This document shows positions 7,205 through 15,336 of a DNA stretch of 42,062 nt, in pieces; within the stretch, counting starts at the first letter, position 1, and every line of letters starts with the position of its first letter. Source of the DNA: an uncultured Nitrospirota bacterium (lineage in GTDB: Bacteria; CG2-30-53-67). A program made the position numbers and the translations under genes. The stretch is taken from contig CAMYMF010000020.1 in NCBI GenBank assembly GCA_947259355.1, positions 3,484 through 45,545 on the forward strand, written 5' to 3'. The notes beneath the pieces were generated by a model. That model made no database searches. It was given only the letters and a program-made list of their open reading frames with translations, and was not told the DNA's origin.

Positions 7205-7992
7205 CACCTTGTACCAGCCCTGTCATTGCAGGACGCAGAGGGTCGTGCGCGGCCCGCGTCGGGATCTGCGTCGTCGTGCTGTTGGGCATGGCGCTGTCCT
7301 GCGAGGCATTGACGATCCCCGATGTGCAGATTCGTGTGGCGGAGGCCACCGGACCGGAGCGGGTTTCGGCAGCGCTGCAGGTCATGGCGCTGCTCACCGT
7401 GCTGACGCTGGCGCCGGCCATTCTGATCTTGACGACGTCCTTTGTGCGCATCGTGGTGGTGCTCTCTTTTCTGCGCCAGGCCATCGGCACCCATCAGGTG
7501 CCTCCCAATCAGGTGCTCATCGGGCTCGCCCTTTTTCTGACGTTTTTTATCATGACCCCCGTGTGGCAACAGGTAAACCAAGGGGCTCTCCAGCCTTATC
7601 TGAAAAAGGAGATCACCCAGGAGACGGCGTATCACAGCGCCCTGCAACCGATCCGGAAATTCCTTTTCGCCCAGACGCGGGAGAAGGACCTCATGCTTTG
7701 TCTGAAAATGTCGGGTGATGGGAAGCCGGCCAACCGCGACGCCGTTGCGACGGTACCCCTGGTGACGGCTTTCGTGCTCAGCGAGCTCAAGACAGCCTTT
7801 CAGATCGGTTTTCTGATCTACATTCCCTTTTTGGTGCTCGACATGGTGGTGGCCAGCATCCTGCTCTCCATGGGGATGATGATGCTGCCCCCCATCATCA
7901 TTTCGCTGCCGTTCAAGCTGATGCTCTTTGTACTGGTGGACGGGTGGTATCTGGTGGTGGGGTCTCTGATTAAGAGTTTTCACACGCTGTAG
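7201..7992 (+). CDS. fliP: Flagellar type III export gate protein FliP
   Basis: A 263-residue membrane protein starting at the ATGA overlap with fliO. A signal-peptide-like N-terminus (about 35 residues) precedes the two FliP signatures: TSFVRIVVVLSFLRQAIGTH with PPNQVLIGLALFLTFFIM, and TREKDLMLCL followed by FVLSELKTAFQIGFLIYIPF, SMGMMMLPPIIISLPFKLML and FVLVDGWYLVV. Four hydrophobic helices are apparent. FliP forms a pentamer that, with FliQ and FliR, builds the helical export pore at the centre of the basal body. All core motifs are intact, in contrast to fliR downstream. There is a 31-base gap to fliQ. Confidence 0.97.
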   Translation: MTPCTSPVIAGRRGSCAARVGICVVVLLGMALSCEALTIPDVQIRVAEATGPERVSAALQVMALLTVLTLAPAILILTTSFVRIVVVLSFLRQAIGTHQVPPNQVLIGLALFLTFFIMTPVWQQVNQGALQPYLKKEITQETAYHSALQPIRKFLFAQTREKDLMLCLKMSGDGKPANRDAVATVPLVTAFVLSELKTAFQIGFLIYIPFLVLDMVVASILLSMGMMMLPPIIISLPFKLMLFVLVDGWYLVVGSLIKSFHTL

Positions 7993-8023
7993 CCTTCTGG
8001 CCGCGGCTTTCAGGAGAATTAAG

Positions 8024-8293
8024 ATGACGGCGGATTTCGTGGTGGGATTCGGGAAGGAGGCGCTGCAGCTGACGCTGATGCTGTCCTTGCCGCTGCTTGT
8101 TACGGGGATGGTCATCGGATTGCTGGTCAGTATCTTTCAGGCGGCGACGCAGATTCAGGAGATGACCCTCATCTTTGTGCCGAAGATCCTGGCCGTCATG
8201 GCGGCGTTGATTTTCTTTTCCCCCTGGTTGCTGGAAATCCTGACGAGCTATACCACCCGGTTGTACATGAACATACCGATCTATCTCCGGTAG
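8024..8293 (+). CDS. fliQ: Flagellar type III export gate protein FliQ
   Basis: An 89-residue protein of two hydrophobic helices, the normal size for FliQ. The family segment GLLVSIFQAATQIQEMTLIF with FVPKILAVMAAL is clear and complete. Four FliQ subunits pack around the FliP5FliR1 core of the export pore. AGGAG lies about 10 bases upstream of ATG 8024. It is followed by a 39-base gap and fliR. Confidence 0.96.
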   Translation: MTADFVVGFGKEALQLTLMLSLPLLVTGMVIGLLVSIFQAATQIQEMTLIFVPKILAVMAALIFFSPWLLEILTSYTTRLYMNIPIYLR

Positions 8294-8332
8294 GACAGAA
8301 TTGTCCGCCGGTCTGTCTGCATGGGAGCGAAG

Positions 8333-9004
8333 ATGAACCCCCTGTCACTGCCGTTTGAGCAATTTGAATGCTTTGTGCTGATTCTGATTCGGGTCTTGGC
8401 CATTGTGCTTGTGCTGCCGGTGGTGTCCGGCCGGCAGGTGCCGATGGCCGTGAAGCTGGGGTTGTCCCTGGTGCTGGCCCTCGTGGTCCATCCCACCGTC
8501 CAAGCCACGGGGGTCGCGGTGCCTCGCAGCGGTCTTGCGCTGCTGTTGGTCGTAAGCGTCATGGACCCCCAGGGCAGCCAGCAGCTTTCCATCATTGCCA
8601 TCTTTGAGCATCTGCTGGCCATGTTCCTCTTCTTTGTCTTCAACGTCCACCATGTGTTGATTCAGGGAGTGGCCGAGAGTTTCCGTCTCATCCCGCTGCT
8701 GCAGGGGCGTTACCCGCTGTCGGTGATGGAACAGCTGCTGCGGAATTCGGCTGCACTCTTTGTGACGGCCATTCAGGTGGGTGCGCCGGTGATGGCGGTG
8801 CTTCTGTTCGCCAATCTCTCCATGGGGCTCATTGCGAAAACGGTGCCCCAGATGAATGTGTTCATTGTTGCTTTTCCGGTGCAGATCGGGGTGGGGCTGC
8901 TGATGCTGGGCCTCAGTCTTCCGGTGACGGCCGGGATGTTTCAGAGGATCTTCGTCACCCTGGGTCGGGACGTGGGGGTCCTCCTTCGGTTGATGGCGGG
9001 ATAA
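8333..9004 (+). CDS. fliR: Flagellar export gate protein FliR with an apparent internal in-frame deletion of about 37 residues
   Basis: A 223-residue protein (ATG 8333 with GGGAGCGAAG upstream; ATG 8321 is the alternative). Family members are about 255-265 residues. The N-terminal third aligns well (VPMAVKLGLSLVLALVV, as in E. coli VPKRVKLGLAMMITFAI), and so does everything from VMDPQGSQQLS onward (HLLAMFLFFVFNVHHVL, AESFRLIPL, MGLIAKTVPQMNVFIVAFPV). Between LALLLVV and SVMDPQ, near base 8550, the conserved block corresponding to E. coli [20 protein letters not shown] and onward through the GLQMGLSFA motif is absent. The frame is open, so this is a clean deletion and not a frameshift. FliR seeds assembly of the FliPQR pore, so function is doubtful unless the sequence is mis-assembled here. 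It is followed 2 bases later by flhB. Confidence 0.9.
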   Translation: MNPLSLPFEQFECFVLILIRVLAIVLVLPVVSGRQVPMAVKLGLSLVLALVVHPTVQATGVAVPRSGLALLLVVSVMDPQGSQQLSIIAIFEHLLAMFLFFVFNVHHVLIQGVAESFRLIPLLQGRYPLSVMEQLLRNSAALFVTAIQVGAPVMAVLLFANLSMGLIAKTVPQMNVFIVAFPVQIGVGLLMLGLSLPVTAGMFQRIFVTLGRDVGVLLRLMAG

Positions 9005-9006
9005 TC

Positions 9007-10074
9007 ATGGCGGGTCCGTCCGATCAGGAAAGAACCGAGCGCGCAACACCAAAAAAGCGGGAAGATGCCCGTCGGCGGGGGGAGGTGGCCAAGAGCCGCG
9101 AGGTGGTGTCGACCACGGTCTACCTCTTTGTCCTGGTTGTGCTCTACCTTTCGGGCTCCTACCTTCTGGAGCGGATCCTGGTTATGTTCCGGGGGTATCT
9201 ATCGCAGTCAACGGAGGTGACGGTGTCGCTGGCCAATCTCAATCTGCTCAGCCTTCAGGCTGTCAGCCACTTTCTGCTCATCCTGGCGCCGGTGATGGCC
9301 GTGGGCGTGGTGGCGGCCGTTGCGGGAAATGTCATGCAGTTCGGGTTTCTGATGACCGGCGAGACGCTCGTGCCCGACGTGGGAAAATTGAACCCTCTCA
9401 AAGGGCTGGGACGGCTTGTATCGAAGCACACGGTCATGGAGGCGGCCAAGTCGGTGGCCAAGATCGTCATTGTTGCCTCTCTGGCCTACTCGGTCATCCG
9501 TTATGAATTCCTCCATCGGCTGCCGACACTGGGGGCCATGGACGTGGCGGGGATTTTCCTCTACGTGACGCAGGTCTCCTTCACGATTCTCATGCGGGTG
9601 CTCTGGTTTCTCATTATCCTGTCCTTCATCGACTATCTCTTTCAGCGCTGGCAGTACGAAGAAAAGCTGAAGATGACGAAGCAGGAGGTGAAAGATGAGG
9701 TCAAACAGCGTGAAGGCGATCCCATGGTCAAGGCCCGTGTGCGGAGCATTCAGCGGGAGATGGCTCGGCGCCGTATGCTGGCCGAGGTCCCGGGCGCGGA
9801 CGTGGTCGTGACCAACCCCACCCATTTGGCGGTGGCGCTGAAATACGATCCGGACAAAGGCCCGGCGCCGCGGGTGGTCGCCAAAGGGGCGCGTTTCATC
9901 GCGGAGAAGATACGCCACCTGGCGAAAGAGCACGGCGTGCCGCTCGTGGAGGACAAGCCGCTGGCCCAGGCCCTTTATCAAGGCGTCCGCCTCGGCGGAT
10001 TCGTGCCGGAGAATCTCTATCGGGCGGTGGCCGAGATTCTTGCCTATGTGTACAGCTTGAAACGACGGCGCTGA
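9007..10074 (+). CDS. flhB: Flagellar export switch protein FlhB
   Basis: A 355-residue protein. The N-terminus (DQERTERATPKKREDARRRG EV) is the highly conserved FlhB start. Four transmembrane helices follow, then a cytoplasmic domain containing the autocleavage motif NPTH at residues 270-273 within VVVTNPTHLAVALKYD. It ends with ARFIAEKIRHLAKEHGVPLV and EDKPLAQALY. Cleavage between N and P allows the switch from rod/hook to filament substrates. A lysine/arginine-rich linker (about 215-250) joins membrane and cytoplasmic parts. The length is typical and all key residues are present. ATG 9007 follows the fliR stop by two bases. Confidence 0.97.
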   Translation: MAGPSDQERTERATPKKREDARRRGEVAKSREVVSTTVYLFVLVVLYLSGSYLLERILVMFRGYLSQSTEVTVSLANLNLLSLQAVSHFLLILAPVMAVGVVAAVAGNVMQFGFLMTGETLVPDVGKLNPLKGLGRLVSKHTVMEAAKSVAKIVIVASLAYSVIRYEFLHRLPTLGAMDVAGIFLYVTQVSFTILMRVLWFLIILSFIDYLFQRWQYEEKLKMTKQEVKDEVKQREGDPMVKARVRSIQREMARRRMLAEVPGADVVVTNPTHLAVALKYDPDKGPAPRVVAKGARFIAEKIRHLAKEHGVPLVEDKPLAQALYQGVRLGGFVPENLYRAVAEILAYVYSLKRRR

Positions 10075-10133
10075 CGGGGATGACCGAAACCGGAGCACGG
10101 ACGCGCCCCTGAGCGCCGACGGAGACAAATCGC

Positions 10134-12200
10134 ATGAACCGTAAGGACTTGCTGCAGAGCATACAACGCCACCGGGAGCTGGCCCTGGTCGTGGGCGTCG
10201 TCGTGGTGCTGGGGATCATGGTCCTGCCCCTGCCGCCCGCGCTCATGGACATGCTGCTCTTCGCGAACATCGCCTTTTCGCTGGTGATTCTCTTCGTTGG
10301 CATCTATGCGGCGAAACCTCTCGATTTTTCCATCTTTCCCAGCGTGCTCCTCATGGTGACACTTTTTCGGCTCTCGTTGAATGTGGCGTCGACCCGGCTC
10401 ATTCTGCTCCACGGGGGCGACGGCACCCGGGCCGCAGGAAAGATCATTCAGGCCTTCGGCACTTTTGTGGTGGGCGGCAATTACGTGGTGGGCATGGTGG
10501 TCTTTCTCATTCTGGTGGTCATCAATTTCGTGGTCATCACCAAAGGCGCCGGCCGGATTGCGGAGGTGGGGGCCCGCTTCACCCTGGACGCCATGCCGGG
10601 CAAACAGATGAGCATCGACGCGGACCTCAATGCCGGTCTCATCAATGAGCGGCAAGCCAAGGAACGGCGTGAAGAGATTGAACGGGAGGCCGATTTCTAC
10701 GGTGCCATGGACGGTGCGAGCAAGTTCGTCCGGGGCGATGCCGTCGCCGGCATCATCATCACCCTGATCAATATTCTGGGCGGGCTGGTGATCGGAGTGC
10801 TCCAACAGGGAGCTTCCCTGGCTGAAGCGGCCCAGACCTACACCCTGCTGACGGTGGGAGACGGTCTGGTATCCCAAATCCCCGCCCTCATCGTCTCCAC
10901 GGCCGCCGGCTTGATTGTGACCCATTCTGCCTCGGGCACGACCCTGGGCAACGAGGTGCTGAATCAGATTTTCATGAACGTGCGGGCCGTTGGCGCAGCG
11001 GCTGCTATTCTGTTCGTGCTCGGTCTGATTCCGGGCTTGCCGCAGGTGCCGTTTCTGCTCTTCTCCTCGGCCATGGGCGGGGCCGCCTATTGCCTGCATC
11101 TACGGCAGCAGGCGGCGCGCCGGCAGGCCGAGGCCGCCGTGGCAGCACCGGAACCGGGGCCGGAGCCTGTGGCGAAGCTGCTCCCCCTGGATCTGCTGGA
11201 ACTGGAAATCGGCTATGGCATGATTCCTTTGGTGGATCGCGAACAGGACGGAGATCTCCTGGAACGTATTCGCTCTGTCCGAAGGCAGTTTGCTTCCGAG
11301 ATGGGCGTGCTGGTGCCGCCGTTGCACATCCGTGACAATTTGAAACTCAAGGGAGGCGAGTATGTGATTCTGATCAAAGGGGAGTCGGTGGCCCGGGGTG
11401 AAGCGGTCATGAAACACCTGCTTGCCATGGACACCGGCACGGTGAGCGAGGTGATCCCGGGCATCGAAACCCGGGAGCCGGCTTTTGGACTGCCCGCGCT
11501 CTGGATTCCCGAATCCGATCGGGAGAAGGCGCAGATGTTGGGGTATTCCGTCGTGGATCATGCCACCGTGGTGGCCACCCATCTCACGGAAGTCATCCGG
11601 AACCACGCCCACGAACTGATGGGGCGCCAGGAGGTGCAGACGCTGCTCGATCACTTCGCGGAGGCCTACCCCAAGGTGGTGGAAGAGCTGGTGCCGGGAC
11701 TTCTCTCTCTGGGTGCGGTACAGAAAGTACTGCAGAATCTGCTCCGGGAAAAGATCCCCATTCGCGATCTGCGCACCATTCTGGAGACCCTGGCGGACCA
11801 TGCGGAGTTTACAAAGGACACCGATCTGCTGACCGAGTCCGTGCGGCAGAACCTCTCGCGGGCCATCACCCGCCGCTACCTGGACCATCAGCGGGGACTG
11901 CGGGTCATCACGCTGGATCGGCAGGTGGAAGATCAGATCGCGGAGACACTCCGGCCGCAGGAGACCGGTCGCACCGGGGTCCTAGAGCCCGGCGCGGTGC
12001 AGAAGGTTCTCTCCCGTATCGGAAAGGCCATGGAGCGGATGGCGTCGATGAACCTGGAGCCCGTCCTGCTCTGTTCGCCGCAGATTCGATTGCATCTCCG
12101 ACGGTTGACGGAGCGGTTTCTCCCCGATCTGGTGGTGATCTCCCACGCGGAAGTATCGCCCGATGTGACGGTTCATTCCATTGAGTCGGTGAGGTTATAA
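10134..12200 (+). CDS. flhA: Flagellar export gate protein FlhA
   Basis: A 688-residue protein with about eight N-terminal membrane helices (residues 15-310) and a large cytoplasmic C-terminal domain. The FHIPEP signature is evident: VEVGARFTLDAMPGKQMSID preceded by NFVVITKGAGRIA and followed by ADLNAGLINE. FlhA forms the nonameric cytoplasmic ring that receives substrates and chaperones and links to proton flow. CGGAG ahead of ATG 10134 serves as ribosome site. The C-terminal domain shows VPPLHIRDNLKLKGGEYVIL, IPIRDLRTILETLADHAEF and VVISHAEVSPDV, all typical. The stop is one base before flhF, so the genes are translationally linked. Confidence 0.97.
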   Translation: MNRKDLLQSIQRHRELALVVGVVVVLGIMVLPLPPALMDMLLFANIAFSLVILFVGIYAAKPLDFSIFPSVLLMVTLFRLSLNVASTRLILLHGGDGTRAAGKIIQAFGTFVVGGNYVVGMVVFLILVVINFVVITKGAGRIAEVGARFTLDAMPGKQMSIDADLNAGLINERQAKERREEIEREADFYGAMDGASKFVRGDAVAGIIITLINILGGLVIGVLQQGASLAEAAQTYTLLTVGDGLVSQIPALIVSTAAGLIVTHSASGTTLGNEVLNQIFMNVRAVGAAAAILFVLGLIPGLPQVPFLLFSSAMGGAAYCLHLRQQAARRQAEAAVAAPEPGPEPVAKLLPLDLLELEIGYGMIPLVDREQDGDLLERIRSVRRQFASEMGVLVPPLHIRDNLKLKGGEYVILIKGESVARGEAVMKHLLAMDTGTVSEVIPGIETREPAFGLPALWIPESDREKAQMLGYSVVDHATVVATHLTEVIRNHAHELMGRQEVQTLLDHFAEAYPKVVEELVPGLLSLGAVQKVLQNLLREKIPIRDLRTILETLADHAEFTKDTDLLTESVRQNLSRAITRRYLDHQRGLRVITLDRQVEDQIAETLRPQETGRTGVLEPGAVQKVLSRIGKAMERMASMNLEPVLLCSPQIRLHLRRLTERFLPDLVVISHAEVSPDVTVHSIESVRL

Positions 12201-12201
12201 G

Positions 12202-13458
12202 ATGCAGATCAAGAAATACGAAGCCGTGGACATGCCATCGGCCATCCAAATGATCAAGCGGGAACTGGGCCCTGAGGCGGTGATCCTCTCCACGCGACAG
12301 CTTCGCAAAGGCCGGGGGCACTTCGGCCTCTTCGGGCGTCCCATGGTGGAGGTCACCGCGGCCGCGGACCGGGCGGAACCGTCCCCGCATGCAGCGCGCC
12401 CGTCCGAGCATCCGGCCGCGGTGTCATCAGCGGCCCCGCAGCACGACCGGCGGCGGTCGCCGGATATCTCACCGTGGCTCGCGCCGATCCAAGCAGAACT
12501 CCAGGAGATCCGCGCCGGCATGGAACAGCTGCAGGGTAGCCAGTCGAGCCCGCAGGCGCTTCAAGTGCTGATGGAGGAATTCCACTCTGTGCGCCACCTG
12601 CTGGAGTCTTCCCTCCGAGAGGGCCGAGAGAGTTCTCTGGCGAAGTATCCGCCCTTTCTCCGGCAGATGGGGCAGCGGCTGCTGGTCAGCGAAGTCGACG
12701 AAGGGATTGTACAAAAGCTGCTGCAGGGAATGCAGACACGGTTGCCTGAGAGCTGCTACGGCACGGCGCAGACCGCGGAGATTTCCATGAAGCGGGTTCT
12801 CGAGAATGCCCTGAAGGTTCAGGGCGGGCTGCGCCTTAACGGAAAGGGGCCGAGGAAGGTAGCACTTATCGGGCCGACGGGTGTGGGCAAGACGACCACC
12901 CTCGCCAAGATCGCCGCCGAGTATGCCTTGTCGAAAAAGCACAAAGTCGCCCTCGTCACCATCGATACCTACCGCATCGCCGCCATTGAGCAATTAAAGA
13001 CCTATGCAAACATCATCGGCATTCCGGTGGAGGTGGTCGTCCACGGTGAGGATCTGGCACGGGCCTGCGACGGGCACCGCGACAAGGAACTGATTCTCAT
13101 CGATACCGCCGGGCGAAGCCATCGCAACGCCGTCCAGATCCGGGAGCTGGAGGCGGCGCTCCAGGGACGGCGGGATCTGGAAAAGCATCTGGTCTTGAGT
13201 ACGACCACGAAACCGGCCGATCTTGCGGACATTCTGCGCAACTTCAAGCCTGTCGGATACGACCATTTGCTTTTCACCAAAATCGATGAGGGAAGCCATT
13301 TCGGCACCATCCTGAGTGCCGTCCTGCAGACGGGAACGGCCGTCTCCTATCTCACGAACGGTCAGCGCGTTCCCGAGGACATTCAGCAGGCCGACACGGG
13401 CGATCTGGCGGCGCTGATTCTGGCCGCGCGGCGCGGGGCACCTGCGCCGGCGGCTTGA
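12202..13458 (+). CDS. flhF: Flagellar placement GTPase FlhF (SRP family)
   Basis: A 418-residue protein. The N-terminus MQIKKYEAVDMPSAIQMIKR with LGPEAVILSTRQLRKG is the FlhF B-domain start. A disordered Ala/Pro-rich linker (about 55-95) and a helical N-domain follow, and then the SRP-type GTPase: P-loop GPTGVGKTT at residues 224-232, VALVTIDTYRIAAIEQLKTY, LILIDTAGRS and FTKIDEGSHFGTIL. FlhF marks the flagellar site, usually the cell pole, and recruits the first export components, in balance with FlhG. GTGAGG lies about 8 bases upstream. Presence of flhF-flhG suggests polar flagellation, as an inference. Confidence 0.96.
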   Translation: MQIKKYEAVDMPSAIQMIKRELGPEAVILSTRQLRKGRGHFGLFGRPMVEVTAAADRAEPSPHAARPSEHPAAVSSAAPQHDRRRSPDISPWLAPIQAELQEIRAGMEQLQGSQSSPQALQVLMEEFHSVRHLLESSLREGRESSLAKYPPFLRQMGQRLLVSEVDEGIVQKLLQGMQTRLPESCYGTAQTAEISMKRVLENALKVQGGLRLNGKGPRKVALIGPTGVGKTTTLAKIAAEYALSKKHKVALVTIDTYRIAAIEQLKTYANIIGIPVEVVVHGEDLARACDGHRDKELILIDTAGRSHRNAVQIRELEAALQGRRDLEKHLVLSTTTKPADLADILRNFKPVGYDHLLFTKIDEGSHFGTILSAVLQTGTAVSYLTNGQRVPEDIQQADTGDLAALILAARRGAPAPAA

Positions 13459-13512
13459 GAGGACGGTGTACGGAGTGCATAGACAATGGGGGGACCGTTC
13501 AGGGAGGATTCC

Positions 13513-14382
13513 ATGGACCAAGCAGGAACATTGAGGAAAATGACACGGCGGGACGACCGGGGCAAAGTGGCGGCGGTGTCCGGCGTAAAAGTCATCGCCG
13601 TGACCAGCGGCAAGGGCGGTGTGGGCAAGACCAATGTGGTGGCCAACCTGGGCTATGCCTTGGCCACGCTCGGCAAGAAAGTCATGGTGTTGGACGCGGA
13701 TCTTGGTCTGGGTAATCTCGACATTCTTCTGGGACTGACGCCGAAATACAACCTGACCGATGTAATTCACCATCGCAAGAAAGTGCGCGAGATCATCGTG
13801 GAAGGCCCCGGCGGTATGAAAATTCTTCCCGCGAGCTCGGGCATCCAGGAAGTCACCCATCTGAGCAACGGCGAGAAGCGCAACCTCATTGCCCAGATGG
13901 ATACCCTGGAAGAGGAGATGGACTTTCTCCTCATCGACACGGCCGCGGGCATCTCCTCAAACGTCATGTTCTTCAATGTCGCGGCCCATGACATTCTCGT
14001 GGTAACCTCTCCGGAGCCGACGGCCATCACGGACGCCTATGCGCTGATGAAGGTGATGTCCACACGCTATTCGGAAAACCGGTTCCAATTGCTCATCAAT
14101 GGCGTCCGGTGCGAGTCGGAAGCCAAAGATGTTTACAAGAAACTGTGCACGGTGGCCGATCGATTCCTGAATATTGCCATCGACTATGTGGGCCACATCG
14201 TCCAAGACCCCGTCGTGACCCGTGCCGTCCGGGAGCAGACAGCCATCTCCCAGCGCTACCCCGGCTCGCCCGCGAGTACCTGTTTCCGACGGCTGGCGCG
14301 GGCCTTGTCCACGCGGCACGGCGAGGTCCATCCCAAAGGCAATATCCAATTCTTCTGGAAGCGAATCTTCCAGGTGGCTTAG
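13513..14382 (+). CDS. flhG: Flagellum number regulator FlhG (MinD-like ATPase, FleN/YlxH)
   Basis: A 289-residue ParA/MinD-type ATPase. ATG 13513 is chosen because GGGAGG lies 5-6 bases upstream; ATG 13486 has no comparable site. The deviant Walker A KGGVGKT is at residues 34-40 within VIAVTSGKGGVGKTNVVANL. DADLGLGNLDILLGL and FLLIDTAAGISSNVMFF complete the nucleotide site. FlhG stimulates FlhF GTPase activity and limits flagellar number; in Pseudomonas the homologue FleN also restrains the sigma-54 activator FleQ. The short N-terminal leader contains the kind of Q-and-R-containing segment through which FlhG activates FlhF, though that is only suggestive. fliA starts 19 bases downstream. Confidence 0.94.
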   Translation: MDQAGTLRKMTRRDDRGKVAAVSGVKVIAVTSGKGGVGKTNVVANLGYALATLGKKVMVLDADLGLGNLDILLGLTPKYNLTDVIHHRKKVREIIVEGPGGMKILPASSGIQEVTHLSNGEKRNLIAQMDTLEEEMDFLLIDTAAGISSNVMFFNVAAHDILVVTSPEPTAITDAYALMKVMSTRYSENRFQLLINGVRCESEAKDVYKKLCTVADRFLNIAIDYVGHIVQDPVVTRAVREQTAISQRYPGSPASTCFRRLARALSTRHGEVHPKGNIQFFWKRIFQVA

Positions 14383-14401
14383 ATGTTAGACGAGGTGGTG
14401 G

Positions 14402-15154
14402 ATGCAGGAAGCCCAGAAGGCATACAAGAAGGCACCCCAGGACTTTGATCCCGCCAAACGGGATGAGATGATTGAGGAACTGGCGCCGCTGATCAAGTTT
14501 ATCGCCCACCGTCTTTCGCTGCGCCTGCCGTCCCACGTGGAAGTGGACGACCTCATCAGTGCAGGCGCACTCGGGCTGATGGACGCCATCGAAAAGTTCG
14601 ACCCCACGCGGGGCATCTTGTTCAAGACCTACGCGGAGTTTCGAATCAAGGGGGCCATGCTCGATGATCTGCGCGCCCAGGATTGGGTCCCCCGATCGAT
14701 CCGCCAGAAAGCGGCCGTCCTGGAGCGGGCGTACGAAGAGATCGAACAGCGGGAGGGCAGACCGGCCACCGACGAAGAGGTGGCGGAGGCCCTCGACATG
14801 GCCATGGAAGTCTTCTATGACCTGCTCAACAGTGCGCGGGGACTCTCCCTCATCAGCATTGACGGGGCGGAGGATGAAATGACCCTGAACAAGCGGGTTT
14901 TGGAGTCCCTCACCACGCCCTCCGAGGACAATCCCTTCCATCAGCTCCGGCGCAAAGAGCTCAAAGAGGTGCTGGCCCGTGTCATCGATCAGCTGCCGGC
15001 GAAGGAAAAGACGGTCGTCTCCCTCTATTATTATGACGAGCTGACGATGAAGGAGATCGGCAACGTGTTGAACATCACCGAGTCGAGGGTTTCTCAGATT
15101 CACACCCAGGTGATGCTGCGCCTTCGGGGGAAACTCAAGAAGATGTATGGCTGA
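14402..15154 (+). CDS. fliA: Flagellar sigma factor FliA (sigma-28)
   Basis: A 250-residue group 3 sigma factor. Region 2 is seen in HRLSLRLPSHVEVDDLISAG followed by ALGLMDAIEKFDPTRGILFK and YAEFRIKGAMLDDLRAQDWV. Region 3 starts at PRSIRQKAA. Region 4 is KTVVSLYYYDELTMKEIGNV with LNITESRVSQIHTQ. This is the FliA/WhiG pattern. ATG 14402 has GAGGTGG just upstream. As the last gene of the motor/export operon it would be made after sigma-54 activation and direct late genes. A sigma-28-type promoter lies only 72 bases after its stop, in front of the chemotaxis operon. An anti-sigma factor (FlgM) is not in this window. Confidence 0.97.
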   Translation: MQEAQKAYKKAPQDFDPAKRDEMIEELAPLIKFIAHRLSLRLPSHVEVDDLISAGALGLMDAIEKFDPTRGILFKTYAEFRIKGAMLDDLRAQDWVPRSIRQKAAVLERAYEEIEQREGRPATDEEVAEALDMAMEVFYDLLNSARGLSLISIDGAEDEMTLNKRVLESLTTPSEDNPFHQLRRKELKEVLARVIDQLPAKEKTVVSLYYYDELTMKEIGNVLNITESRVSQIHTQVMLRLRGKLKKMYG

Positions 15155-15225
15155 GCCGACAGCGAACCTGCGGCCACACCCGAAGCTAATCTGCTGCTGC
15201 TCCGGCAGCTTTCCTGAAAAAAGCC

Positions 15226-15252
15226 TCAAGTCATTCTGTGGGGGGCCGATAG
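15226..15252 (+). promoter_or_regulatory. Sigma-28 (FliA) promoter upstream of the chemotaxis operon
   Basis: TCAAGTCA at 15226-15233, 11 bases, then GCCGATAG at 15245-15252. The sigma-28 consensus is TAAAGTTT, 11 bases, GCCGATAA; the -10 is 7 of 8 and the spacing exact. The predicted start is near 15260. A small hairpin (CCGGGG/CCCCGG, 15274-15291) lies in the leader just before the ATG at 15292, which argues for translation from 15337 instead. Confidence 0.75.
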
Positions 15253-15336
15253 AAGCTCCAAGAGGAGAGCCTCCCGGGGGGGAAACCCCGGATGTCGGCT
15301 CTTTTGAGTCCCGCAACCTCAAGGACAGATGACCCC

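Noticed and set aside
6931-8115. Long - strand frame (394 codons) opposite fliO/fliP
   Set aside because: Antisense shadow of well-supported flagellar genes, with His/Gln/Arg-rich low-complexity composition.
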